The notes under the pieces were generated by a model. The model saw only the letters and a list, made by a program, of their open reading frames with translations, was not told where the DNA came from and did not search any database. Below, piece by piece: positions 43,357-51,468 of a stretch of DNA of 64,000 nucleotides. Origin of the DNA: Lewinella sp. LCG006. GTDB lineage: Bacteria; Bacteroidota; Bacteroidia; Chitinophagales; Saprospiraceae. The translations under genes and the position numbers were made by a program. Location of the stretch: positions 5,127,802 to 5,191,801 of the forward strand of contig NZ_CP160680.1 in NCBI RefSeq assembly GCF_040784935.1, read 5' to 3'. Within the stretch, counting starts at the first letter, position 1. The number at the start of each line of letters is the position of its first letter.

Positions 43357-45567
43357 ATGAAAGTTAAAACACAACATAATCGCCGGTCCTTTCTCAAAGT
43401 GTCGGCTGCTGCTGGTGGTGGCTTAGTACTCGGTTTCAGCTGGCTGGCCGGCTGTACGCCCGCCGAATCTGAGATCGCCGAAGAGGTCGCCCGCCAAATG
43501 CCAGATAACTGGTTTGATATCAATGGCTTCCTCAAAATTGGCGACAACGGCCTGGTCACCATCATGTCACCCAACCCAGAGATCGGACAAAATGTAAAAA
43601 CGGCCATGCCCATGATCGTCGCCGAAGAGCTCGATGTAGCCTGGGAAGATGTCATCGTAGAGCAAGCCGGCCTCGATACCAATAAGTTTACCCGTCAGCT
43701 GGCGGGTGGTAGCCAGTCGATTCGGCATGGTTGGCAAAGCTTGCGCATGGCTGGTGCTACGGCCCGCCATCTTTTGCTCGTCGCTGCTGCCGACAAATGG
43801 CAGGTGCCCGTCGAAGAACTGACCACCGACAAGGGCCTGATCACCCACGCCGCCACGGGCCAGTCCATCGGTTACGGCGAGATTGCCTCTGCGGCTGTAG
43901 GCATGGAAGTTCCTGAAGAAATAGCCCTCAAAGACCCTGCTGATTTCAAGATCATCGGCAAAAGAACCAAGAACGTCGACGGCCCCAAAATCGTCAAGGG
44001 CGAGCCCCTCTTCGGCCTCGATGTTGAGCGCGAAGGCATGCTCACGGCGATGATCATCCACCCGCCCGCTTTTGGCATGAAACTCAAGGGTTATGACGCC
44101 AGCACCGTCAGCAGTATGCCCGGTATTCGCAAGGTGTTTACCATCAACTTCGACAAAGAAGGCGTCGAAAAACAGTGGTCAGATACCAATGCTTTTCCCG
44201 AATTAGTAGCCATTGTGGGCGAAACAACCTGGCAGGTCATGAAAGCCAAAAAGGCACTCCAGGTAGAGTGGGAGCAAGACAGCTTCCCGGAAAACAGCAT
44301 AGAACTGCAGCAAGCCCTGGAGGCCCTGATGGAAACGGCACCCAAGGAGGCCGCGCGCAAAGATGGTGATCCCGTAGGGGCTTTCGCCGGGGCGGCCAAA
44401 GTGATTGAGGCAACCTACACGGCCCCTTTCCTTGCGCACAACACCATGGAGCCGATGAACTTCTTTGCGCACGTCACCGCCGACCACGCCGAACTGGAAG
44501 GTCCTATCCAGACGCCCGAGTTTCTGCGGCCTACGGTAGCCGCCATGGTAGGTTTGCCCGAAGAGAAAGTCTCCATCATGATGACCCGCATGGGGGGCGG
44601 TTTCGGTCGCCGACTCTACGGTCATTTCGGTACCGAAGCGGCCCTGATCTCCAAGGAGATGGAGGCTCCTGTAAAACTGGTCTACACCCGCGAGGATGAT
44701 ATGACACAAGGTACTTATCGCCCTGATTATCAGGTCTTGTACCGGGCAGCCCTCAATGAAGAGAACCAGCTCATTGGCTTCCACGTACGCGGCGCAGGCA
44801 CCGATGGTAGCCCCGTTTTTGCCAACCGCTTCCCCGCCGGAGCGGTCGATAATTACCTGGCCGAAAACCTGGAAAAAACGTCCAATATCTCCACCGGCGC
44901 CTGGCGTGCACCACGGTCCAATTTCATCGCGGGTGCCGAACAGGCTTTCCTTGATGAGGTGGCCGAAGCAGCGGGCAAAGATCCCATCGAATTCCGCCTG
45001 GAACTCTTTGATCGTGCCGCTAAACAACCCGTAGGCAAGGACAACGACTACGAAGCCGAGCGCTACGCCGGCGTCCTGAAGTTGGTCAAGGAAAAAGCTG
45101 GCTGGGGTACCGAACGCGCTGGTGTATACCGGGGCGTGGCGGCGTACTACTGCCACAACTCCTACGTCGCACAGGTGGTAGATGTGGTCATGGAGAAGGA
45201 TCGCCCCAAGGTCGACAAGGTTTGGTGTGCCGTCGACTGTGGCATCGTAGTCAACCCCGAGGGAGCTATCAATCAGATCGAAGGCGGCATCATCGACGGC
45301 ATCGGTCACGCCATGTACAGTGCCATCACCTTTGAAAATGGTCAGCCCCAGCAAAGCAACTTCGACAAGTATCGCCTGATTCGCCACAACGAAGCCCCTC
45401 GCGAAATTGAGGTCTTCTTCGTCGAAAACGGCATCGATCCCACGGGCCTTGGTGAGCCTTCCTTGCCACCCGTGATCGGCGCCCTGGCCAATGCCCTGGC
45501 CAAAGCTACCGGGCAGCGCTTGTACCACCAGCCCTTTGAGGTGAACGCCCAGGAAGTGCTGGGATAA
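43357..45567 (+). CDS. molybdenum hydroxylase large subunit, IorB-like, Tat-exported
   Basis: 736 residues. A twin-arginine signal (NRRSFLKVS, then a hydrophobic stretch and LAGC, a possible lipoprotein Cys) directs it to the periplasm. Molybdopterin-cytosine-dinucleotide-binding segments include TRMGGGFGRRLYG and GAWRAPRSN. The catalytic Glu lies in GLGEPSLPP near the C terminus. This is the aldehyde oxidase/xanthine dehydrogenase family; it hydroxylates an aldehyde or N-heterocycle using water. There is no FAD subunit nearby, as in IorAB, so electrons probably go to a membrane cytochrome. GC is higher than in flanking intergenic DNA. Confidence 0.93.
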   Translation: MKVKTQHNRRSFLKVSAAAGGGLVLGFSWLAGCTPAESEIAEEVARQMPDNWFDINGFLKIGDNGLVTIMSPNPEIGQNVKTAMPMIVAEELDVAWEDVIVEQAGLDTNKFTRQLAGGSQSIRHGWQSLRMAGATARHLLLVAAADKWQVPVEELTTDKGLITHAATGQSIGYGEIASAAVGMEVPEEIALKDPADFKIIGKRTKNVDGPKIVKGEPLFGLDVEREGMLTAMIIHPPAFGMKLKGYDASTVSSMPGIRKVFTINFDKEGVEKQWSDTNAFPELVAIVGETTWQVMKAKKALQVEWEQDSFPENSIELQQALEALMETAPKEAARKDGDPVGAFAGAAKVIEATYTAPFLAHNTMEPMNFFAHVTADHAELEGPIQTPEFLRPTVAAMVGLPEEKVSIMMTRMGGGFGRRLYGHFGTEAALISKEMEAPVKLVYTREDDMTQGTYRPDYQVLYRAALNEENQLIGFHVRGAGTDGSPVFANRFPAGAVDNYLAENLEKTSNISTGAWRAPRSNFIAGAEQAFLDEVAEAAGKDPIEFRLELFDRAAKQPVGKDNDYEAERYAGVLKLVKEKAGWGTERAGVYRGVAAYYCHNSYVAQVVDVVMEKDRPKVDKVWCAVDCGIVVNPEGAINQIEGGIIDGIGHAMYSAITFENGQPQQSNFDKYRLIRHNEAPREIEVFFVENGIDPTGLGEPSLPPVIGALANALAKATGQRLYHQPFEVNAQEVLG

Positions 45568-45867
45568 AGTTTGACTTAGTAAGGACCTGAAGAGCGGATA
45601 AACCAGTCAGGGGAGGTCAATGATTTGGCATCCCCCGGCCTTGTGGGCCGGGCCGGGCTATCCGCTCTTATACGCCTGCGCTGTGCTGCGGCGCATACCG
45701 CTGCTATCCCTGGCTGTGCTCGCTCCGCTGCGCTTGGGAAACCGTACTTCGGTTACGAGACGAAAGCGAGGTGGGAGCTTGTGATTAGCATTACCGTGAG
45801 CTTAGGCTAAGCTCTTGAATTTCATTAGCAATAGTTGGCGTTAGTTTTTATCCATAAATGCGTCTTT
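45568..45867. other. 300-base intergenic region with structured repeat
   Basis: It contains short inverted repeats (AAGAGCGGATA near 45592 with TATCCGCTCTT at 45659-45669, and CCCGGCC/GGCCGGG at about 45634-45656) and the structured repeat at 45657-45735. A further GC-rich stretch follows to about 45790. No gene is convincing. Confidence 0.5.
45657..45735 (-). repeat. structured repeat, copy A (inverted relative to copy B)
   Basis: About 78 bases that match, in reverse complement, the stretch at 46956-47034 with about seven mismatches. In the inverted sense an 8-bp stem TATGCGCC/GGCGTATA (one G.T pair) encloses GCAGCACAGCGCA. The two copies bracket the gene at 45868-46770. Confidence 0.7.
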
Positions 45868-46770
45868 TCATTCTGTGTTCCATACTAGGTGTTGGTTGTT
45901 TTGTTCGTCCAACAGGATTAAGTGAGGCTTAGGCGTGCTTCCGTCAAAAATCAATTGCGATGAAAACAATAGTTTTTCTTGGTTCCATAATGCTACCCAA
46001 TGAGGGGTATAGGGTTCACTTTGCTGTAGGATGATTTTACGTTTTCCACGGGCATTAATTAAATCGAAAGACCTTCTGCCCCAATAAGAAAGCAGTAACT
46101 CTCCGTTGGAATAATCTGCGTCAAATACCTGATTTCGGTTCATTGGTGCATTTTCCACAGTAGGGTTAATGAGGTCATTCCATTGTTTAATGATGTTTCC
46201 ATTCTGTTGTACCAAATAACAAGCGTTTTCCCCTAATAAAAGGATTTGATCCTGCTCAACTGCTCGAATTCTTTTTATGGGATTGTCAAATTTGAAATAC
46301 GTAGTAGGTTCTTCTCCTTTTTCCATGCTACATATTTCAGGGTATTTTCCGAAAACCATTTGATGGTCAGAAAGCATAAAAAATCCACCTTCTCCAATCC
46401 TGTAATCGTCTTTGAACCAATCCCAAATGACCTTTGGTTGCGAACCAATTGTAGATTTTAAAACCCTTACATGAAATTCATCAGCTGCTTGCAGAAACCT
46501 CCTCTCGATAATGTAGATTTCATTTTGCTTATTATAAAGCATATAGTCACTTGCCGTATACTCGGATTGAATAAAAACTTTTGGTTGAGCACCTTTCGTC
46601 CAAAGCATTACACAGGCAAAATGATTTGGGTCATTTATTGGGCTTATATATGGCCATAGCACATGCTCACCTGTAGTGATCATGTTTCCTGTTGGGTGGG
46701 CACACGCAAGCGATGTGAGGAAAAATAGGACTGTGCCTAAGATGGTAGTTTTTATATTTGGTGTTTTCAT
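45868..46770 (-). CDS. secreted protein of unknown function
   Basis: 300 residues from ATG 46770. A signal peptide of about 25 residues ends near LACAHPTG. The mature part is regular alternating beta strands (YMLYNKQNEIYIIERR, GGFFMLSDHQMVFGKY, AVEQDQILLLGENACYL, GNIIKQWNDLI), which suggests a beta-propeller fold. I recognise no family and no catalytic motif. The gene is A/T richer than its neighbours and is bracketed by an inverted pair of structured repeats, with an inverted-repeat element at its 5' side. These features fit acquisition as a cassette, but no transposase is present. Confidence 0.65.
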   Translation of the reverse strand: MKTPNIKTTILGTVLFFLTSLACAHPTGNMITTGEHVLWPYISPINDPNHFACVMLWTKGAQPKVFIQSEYTASDYMLYNKQNEIYIIERRFLQAADEFHVRVLKSTIGSQPKVIWDWFKDDYRIGEGGFFMLSDHQMVFGKYPEICSMEKGEEPTTYFKFDNPIKRIRAVEQDQILLLGENACYLVQQNGNIIKQWNDLINPTVENAPMNRNQVFDADYSNGELLLSYWGRRSFDLINARGKRKIILQQSEPYTPHWVALWNQEKLLFSSQLIFDGSTPKPHLILLDEQNNQHLVWNTE

Positions 46771-46784
46771 TTTTTTAAACTCCT

Positions 46785-46888
46785 TCTCTGACAATTTTTG
46801 TGGTCAAGCTAAAGAAAAAATCGTAAGTGACTGAAAAGGAACGTGATTTTTGTTTTCGATTGACACTAATCACAAAAATTGTCAGAGA
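46785..46888. repeat. 104-bp element with perfect 18-bp terminal inverted repeats
   Basis: TCTCTGACAATTTTTGTG (46785-46802) is exactly reverse-complementary to 46871-46888. Inside, AAAAATC and GATTTTT pair as well, so the whole element can form a long imperfect hairpin. The outer 13 bases TTCTCTGACAATT also occur at about 33276-33288. It could be a small MITE-like element or an operator/hairpin ahead of the minus-strand gene. Confidence 0.55.
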
Positions 46889-46955
46889 ATCAATTTTTTA
46901 TCATTCTACCGCAAAGACACGAAGGAAGGTAAAGAGTTTAACGCAACCTTTATGT

Positions 46956-47034
46956 AGCGCAGCGGAGCGAGCACAGCCAGCGATAGAAGCGGTATGCACC
47001 GAAGCACAGCGCAGGTGCATAAGAGCGGATAGCG
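46956..47034 (+). repeat. structured repeat, copy B
   Basis: 79 bases closely matching the reverse complement of 45657-45735. The internal stem TATGCACC/GGTGCATA is perfect here, and the G-C pair of copy A is replaced by A-T. The flanking motifs GATAGAAGCGG and AAGAGCGGATAGC are kept. Confidence 0.7.
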
Positions 47035-47133
47035 CGGTGCCGCTTTGGTGTTACCTCCTTTGTTTGGTGCGGTCGCTTAGCGGCAGGCTGCAAAAAAATC
47101 TCCTTGACTCACTATGCTTAAGGGCAACTGTTT

Positions 47134-47141
47134 TACCTTTG
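47134..47141 (+). promoter_or_regulatory. TACCTTTG -7 box of the enoyl-CoA hydratase gene
   Basis: An exact TAnnTTTG match 21 bases before ATG 47163. No well-spaced TTG is seen. Confidence 0.55.
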
Positions 47142-47162
47142 CGCAAAATAAAACCAAATAAA

Positions 47163-47945
47163 ATGTCCTACCAAAATCTGCTGGTGACCGAAGAGGGGCC
47201 TTTCCTTACCGTTACGATTAACCGCGAGAAGGCGCTCAATGCCTTGAACCAACAAACGATGAGTGATTTGGCGCAGTTTTTCGGAGAGGACCTGCCCAAG
47301 CGTTCGGGTGTTCTTGGGGTCATCCTTACCGGAGCTGGCGACCGTGCCTTTGTAGCGGGGGCCGATATTAAAGAATTTACGAGTCTGGAAGGAGAAGGCG
47401 GTGCAAATATGGCCCAGCGTGGACAAGATGTCTTTTTTCTGATTGAGCGTTCACAGGTGCCGGTCGTTGCGGCTATCCAGGGTTTTGCTTTGGGGGGCGG
47501 TTGCGAATTGGCCATGGCCTGCCACTTGCGTATCGCTGGAGAGAAAGCCCGTTTTGGGCAGCCGGAAGTTAACCTTGGCATTATCCCCGGTTACGGAGGT
47601 ACTCAGCGACTGATCCAGTATATCGGTAAAACCAAAGCTACCGAGCTGATGATGACAGGCGATATGCTCGGCGCGGAAGATGCCTTAGGCCTGGGCTTGG
47701 TGAACTACGTAGTAGCACCCGGTGAGGAGGTTGCTAAGGCCAAGGAGCTACTCCAAAAGATTGCCACCAAAGGCCCGCGTGCTATCGCTCAGGTGATTGA
47801 AGCCATCAACGCCTATTTTCAGTACGATACTGATGGCTTCGCCAATGAGGTAGCTGGTTTCGGCAAGGTCACCCAGACCGAAGATTTCAAGGAGGGTGCC
47901 CAGGCTTTTGTAGAGAAGCGGGCGGCTAATTTTACGGGGAAGTAG
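47163..47945 (+). CDS. enoyl-CoA hydratase / crotonase-family enzyme
   Basis: 260 residues from ATG 47163, the normal crotonase length; the frame remains open upstream through repeats but that is not coding. Motifs: GAGDRAFVAGADIKEF (CoA/oxyanion-hole loop), GFALGGGCELAMACHLRIA with the first catalytic Glu, and FGQPEVNLGIIPGYGGTQRL with the second Glu. It hydrates trans-2-enoyl-CoA in beta-oxidation or a related pathway; the close match to short-chain members suggests crotonyl-CoA-size substrates. No other fatty-acid gene is adjacent. Confidence 0.93.
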   Translation: MSYQNLLVTEEGPFLTVTINREKALNALNQQTMSDLAQFFGEDLPKRSGVLGVILTGAGDRAFVAGADIKEFTSLEGEGGANMAQRGQDVFFLIERSQVPVVAAIQGFALGGGCELAMACHLRIAGEKARFGQPEVNLGIIPGYGGTQRLIQYIGKTKATELMMTGDMLGAEDALGLGLVNYVVAPGEEVAKAKELLQKIATKGPRAIAQVIEAINAYFQYDTDGFANEVAGFGKVTQTEDFKEGAQAFVEKRAANFTGK

Positions 47946-48312
47946 GTGCGGTTGTCTCTTTTTTAGCCATGCACGTACCGAGGTTTTTTAGCCACTAAAG
48001 CACTAACCTGCCTGCCAGCAAGCTGGCCTTGCAGGCAGGAACACGGAATTGCAAGGATTTTTTTTGTGGTTTGGAGCTTTAGTGGCTAGTTTCTTGCTAC
48101 GGAGGCACTGAGACACGGCGTTTTGGAAGTTTTTTTCCACTAGTGCCCCCAAAATGTGTCCCTCTGGAGGGACCGATCCAGATGAACGAGGGAGGACAGA
48201 CCTTGCGGTGAGGGCTGTCCTCCTCCGTCCTTCGGACACCTCCTCCAAAGGAGGATAGAGTGGGCTGTTAGGGATTGTTTTCCTGTTTGCGGCTAGTTTC
48301 TCACCCTTATGA
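47946..48312. repeat. 367-base hairpin-dense intergenic region
   Basis: Several inverted repeats are packed here: TAGCCACTAAAGC (47989-48001)/GCTTTAGTGGCTA (48076-48088), a cruciform of about 33 bases at 48007-48039 whose inner stem is GCCAGC-AA-GCTGGC, GTCCCTC/GAGGGAC at about 48158-48175, GGAGGACAG (48191-48199)/CTGTCCTCC (48215-48223), and CTCCT/AGGAG near 48240-48260. ACGGAGGCACTGAGACACGG (48100-48119) is a degenerate repeat fragment. No gene is seen. Confidence 0.6.
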
Positions 48313-50082
48313 TCAAAATCCTTCCTCCATCATAAAGGGCAAGCGCATCTGCATACCCTGGCCATCAGACATTTCCTTTAGGTAACGGTAGTAAGGGTAG
48401 AAGCTGCCTAGCTGTTCCTTGATGGCTATTTTTTGCATAGCATCCTGGGGATTGATGAGGTCATTGACGAATCGTTCCCAGGGGTGTTGGGGAGTAGGGT
48501 AGGTGGTGGTGTGATACTCATCCAGGCTCGCCAATGCTGCTGCTTTGGTGATGGCATCGTCGAGGTTACCGAGCTCATCTACCAAGCCAATTTCTTTAGC
48601 GGTGGTGCCTACCCATACGCGGCCTTGGGCCACGCTATCCACATCGGCAAGGGGCATTTTGCGGCCAGTACTTACTCTGCTGAGGAAGGTTTCGTACATC
48701 TTTTGGGTGCGAGCGCGCAGGAGGGCTTTTTCACCTTCCGACATATCGAAAGCGGGGTTGATACCTGCGGCGAAGGGGCCTGTTTTGACACTGTCGAAGT
48801 GGATGCCAATTTTCTGTTTAAGCAATTCCTGAAACTGTGGAATTGCACTCACAACACCAATACTTCCGGTAATGGTGCTGGGTTCGGCGAGGATATGATC
48901 GGCAGGCGCTGCAATATAGTAGCCACCTGAAGCGGCCACAGCGCCCATAGAAACCACTAGCGGTTTGCCGCTGGCTTTGAGCTCCATAAGGGCTTGCCAG
49001 ATGTGGTCGGAGGCCATGGCACTGCCGCCGGGAGAGTTGACGCGCAGTACGACGGCTTTCACATTGTCGTCGTCTTTGAGTTCCTGGATAAGTTTTACGT
49101 AAGTTTTGTCTCCCACCTGTGCAACCTGGCCTTTACCATCGACGATCACTCCTTCGGCCATGAGTAGGGCGATTTTCCCACCACCCGAATTTATTTCCTC
49201 CAGCATGGGATTGTAGTAGCTGCTCAGCTTTACAAAGTTGATCTCATCATTATTGTCGAGGCCGATTTGTTCGCGCAGTTGGTTCATAAGTTCTTCCCGG
49301 TATATCACCTGATCTACCAATCCACTGCTGAGGGCTGCATCGGGATCGATACCAGCGTAGGTAGCTGCCAGTTGATCAAGGACGCCTGTAGAAAGTTCCC
49401 TGGATTCGCTCACATCTTCGAGCATGAGGCGGTACATTTCTTCGAGGAAAGCGCGGGTTTGTTCCTTGCTAGCCTCCGACATGTTGTTGCGGCGATAGGG
49501 TTCGGAAGCGCTTTTGTAGCGGCCCGCAAAAAATACCTCGTAGTCCACACCGATTCGGTCGAGTACATCTTTGAAAAACGGGTATTGTGCAGCAAAACCT
49601 CGCCAGTCAACGACTCCTAATGGTGCTAAGGTAACCTTGTCGGCCACTGATGAAAGGTAGTAACCTCCTTGTGCATAGTAAGGAGCATAGGCATAAATAA
49701 ATTTACCGCTGGTGCGGAAATCGGCTAAAGCAGCCCGGATAGCACGTAGCGTAGTAAAGCTGGCTACGGGCATTTCGGGTTCGATGAAGATGCCTTTGAT
49801 TTTGTCGTCATTTTTCGCCTTTTCGATGGCTTTAATGATGTCGCGTAGGCCAAGTGCACGTTCGGGGTCAAGCTCAAAACTTGCGGTTTCTACGTTGTCC
49901 ATCAATTCAGGGACGGGCATATTCAGTTTGAGGTGCAAGACAGAATTTGCACTGACGGGGGCTTCCTGATCTGCTTTACTGGCCAAGGCACTGATGCTAC
50001 CTGCCACGATAAAGAAGATGACGAATAGGGCAATGAGAGTGCCCAGGCAAGAAGCGAAAAGAAACTTGAAAAATTGACGCAT
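48313..50082 (-). CDS. sppA: signal peptide peptidase SppA (long form)
   Basis: 589 residues, the 67-kDa form with two tandem peptidase S49 domains. One N-terminal membrane segment covers about 11-32. The catalytic Lys is Lys190 in the first domain (AGRYKSASEPYRR) and the nucleophile Ser385 in the second (AVAASGGYYIA), as in E. coli SppA. RVNSPGGSAMASDHIW is also conserved. It degrades signal peptides remaining in the inner membrane and acts on the periplasmic side. The two TPR genes start about 110 bases upstream on the same strand but no clear overlap links them. Confidence 0.94.
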   Translation of the reverse strand: MRQFFKFLFASCLGTLIALFVIFFIVAGSISALASKADQEAPVSANSVLHLKLNMPVPELMDNVETASFELDPERALGLRDIIKAIEKAKNDDKIKGIFIEPEMPVASFTTLRAIRAALADFRTSGKFIYAYAPYYAQGGYYLSSVADKVTLAPLGVVDWRGFAAQYPFFKDVLDRIGVDYEVFFAGRYKSASEPYRRNNMSEASKEQTRAFLEEMYRLMLEDVSESRELSTGVLDQLAATYAGIDPDAALSSGLVDQVIYREELMNQLREQIGLDNNDEINFVKLSSYYNPMLEEINSGGGKIALLMAEGVIVDGKGQVAQVGDKTYVKLIQELKDDDNVKAVVLRVNSPGGSAMASDHIWQALMELKASGKPLVVSMGAVAASGGYYIAAPADHILAEPSTITGSIGVVSAIPQFQELLKQKIGIHFDSVKTGPFAAGINPAFDMSEGEKALLRARTQKMYETFLSRVSTGRKMPLADVDSVAQGRVWVGTTAKEIGLVDELGNLDDAITKAAALASLDEYHTTTYPTPQHPWERFVNDLINPQDAMQKIAIKEQLGSFYPYYRYLKEMSDGQGMQMRLPFMMEEGF

Positions 50083-50194
50083 GCTGTTTTGTTTGGGAAC
50101 GCGAAATTTGCAGAAAAATTAATGCCGCAAGGTATCTACCACCTATCGAATGTGGCCCTTTATTCGATGAAAAACAAAGTTTCGTAGACGAAAA

Positions 50195-51460
50195 TTAATA
50201 CCTACTACTGCTTTTTGCGATGGCCAGCCATTGATAAAGGAAAATACCAATGAAGAGGTACATCATGAGGTTGTCGGCTAAGACATGATTTCCCAGTATT
50301 ATCGTGACTAAACCCAAGAGCCATAATACTCCCAGCAAGATGGTTGATCCCACCAGGATACGTTGATCTTTGGGTGCTCTTCCGGCAAACATGGAGGAGA
50401 GGGGGATCATCATGGCGAGGGCACCAATGCCCGAGAAGAGATACCCTTCGTGATCCACCTCCGTAAAGAAATGAATGCCGATTAAGATCAAGGCGATCGC
50501 GAGAAAACCTCCTACCAGTCGGGCACTGATTTTTTCTTGCGGTTTGAGCAGGTACTTGCCGAAAGGATGCAAAAAGAGAAACAGGTTGGAGATGGGTTCA
50601 AAAAACCACGTAGACAGGGCAAAGGCGATATAGGCGTAAAGGATTGGATTAAGGAAGGGTGCCCATTCTGGATTGTTCTGTGCTATATTACTGACGACGC
50701 GGTAACCCAGGTAAATACCAATGATAAAAGCCCACTGGTACTTGGCCGTAAGGCGGTTCATCCAGAAGACATAGCGTAGAAACTGCCGGTAAAAGAAGTT
50801 TTTGGCTTTGATGGCTTCCATCATCCCTCGTTGGGCGTATTCGAAATTGGGTTGTAGCCGCAGGGCTTCGGCAAAGTGCTCCTGTGCTTCCTGTGCACGG
50901 CCGGTTTCCAATTTTGACCAGCCCAGGTTGGCGTGGGTATAGCTGTTTTCTGGTTGGTATTCCAAGGAGGTAGCAATGGTATGGAGGGCATCTTCGGCCT
51001 TTTCCAATTTTACCAATGCTCTGGCGCGGACATTGAGGCAAAAGGTGTCTTCTGGATCAAGGCTGAGGCCGATATTGGCGGCTTCGAGCGCTCCTTCGTA
51101 GTCTTTAGTTGCCAATTTTAGTTCGCCTAAAACGCCACGGTAAGCCCCTGCGACGGGGTTGAGTGCAATGGCGTTTTGAATTTCTTCAATGGCTTCCGGC
51201 TCACGGTCCAGGCGAAAGAGGATGAGTGCTCGCTGGGCGATGAGTTCGTCATCATTGGGGCTGAACCCGCGCGCCCGTGAATTGATCTCTAGCGCCTCTT
51301 CATTTTGGTCTTGGGCCGAGAGGATATCACCCAATAGGAAGAGGGCATACACTTCGTCAGGGTTTGCACTTAGGTGCTGACGTACTTCCCGTTCTGCCTC
51401 TGGAAAACGATGTTGGTTGTAATAAAGTCGGGCCTTTTGCAGACTGTGGTCGTTGCTCAT
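50195..51460 (-). CDS. TPR protein with C-terminal membrane domain
   Basis: 421 residues. The first ~210 residues are about six tetratricopeptide repeats, with the typical small residues at fixed spacing (EALEINSRARGFSPNDDELI, NPVAGAYRGVLGELKLATKD). The second half has about six hydrophobic segments (for example WAFIIGIYLGYRVV, ILYAYIAFALSTWFF, GFLAIALILIGIHFF, ILLGVLWLLGLVTII). TPRs bind partner proteins on the cytoplasmic side. It starts 8 bases after the stop of the TPR-AAA gene, strongly suggesting co-translation and a joint job. Confidence 0.85.
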   Translation of the reverse strand: MSNDHSLQKARLYYNQHRFPEAEREVRQHLSANPDEVYALFLLGDILSAQDQNEEALEINSRARGFSPNDDELIAQRALILFRLDREPEAIEEIQNAIALNPVAGAYRGVLGELKLATKDYEGALEAANIGLSLDPEDTFCLNVRARALVKLEKAEDALHTIATSLEYQPENSYTHANLGWSKLETGRAQEAQEHFAEALRLQPNFEYAQRGMMEAIKAKNFFYRQFLRYVFWMNRLTAKYQWAFIIGIYLGYRVVSNIAQNNPEWAPFLNPILYAYIAFALSTWFFEPISNLFLFLHPFGKYLLKPQEKISARLVGGFLAIALILIGIHFFTEVDHEGYLFSGIGALAMMIPLSSMFAGRAPKDQRILVGSTILLGVLWLLGLVTIILGNHVLADNLMMYLFIGIFLYQWLAIAKSSSRY

Positions 51461-51468
51461 AGCTAGGG

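Larger units (their letters stand above)
46771..47162. other. 392-base intergenic region with two repeats and a promoter
   Basis: In order it holds an 18-bp inverted repeat element (46785-46888), a purine-rich fragment AAAGACACGAAGGAAGG (46912-46928), structured repeat copy B (46956-47034), and the promoter box of the hydratase gene (47134-47141). An in-frame open extension of the hydratase through this region is rejected. Confidence 0.55.

Noticed and set aside
44203-45528. A 441-codon open frame on the minus strand inside the molybdenum hydroxylase gene
   Set aside because: The plus-strand gene has all family motifs across the same bases. The antisense frame shows no domain, and long opposite frames are common in genes with this codon bias.
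46827-47162. In-frame N-terminal extension of the enoyl-CoA hydratase
   Set aside because: It runs through the 18-bp inverted repeat, a structured repeat and the TACCTTTG promoter. Crotonase family proteins start at the ATG 47163.
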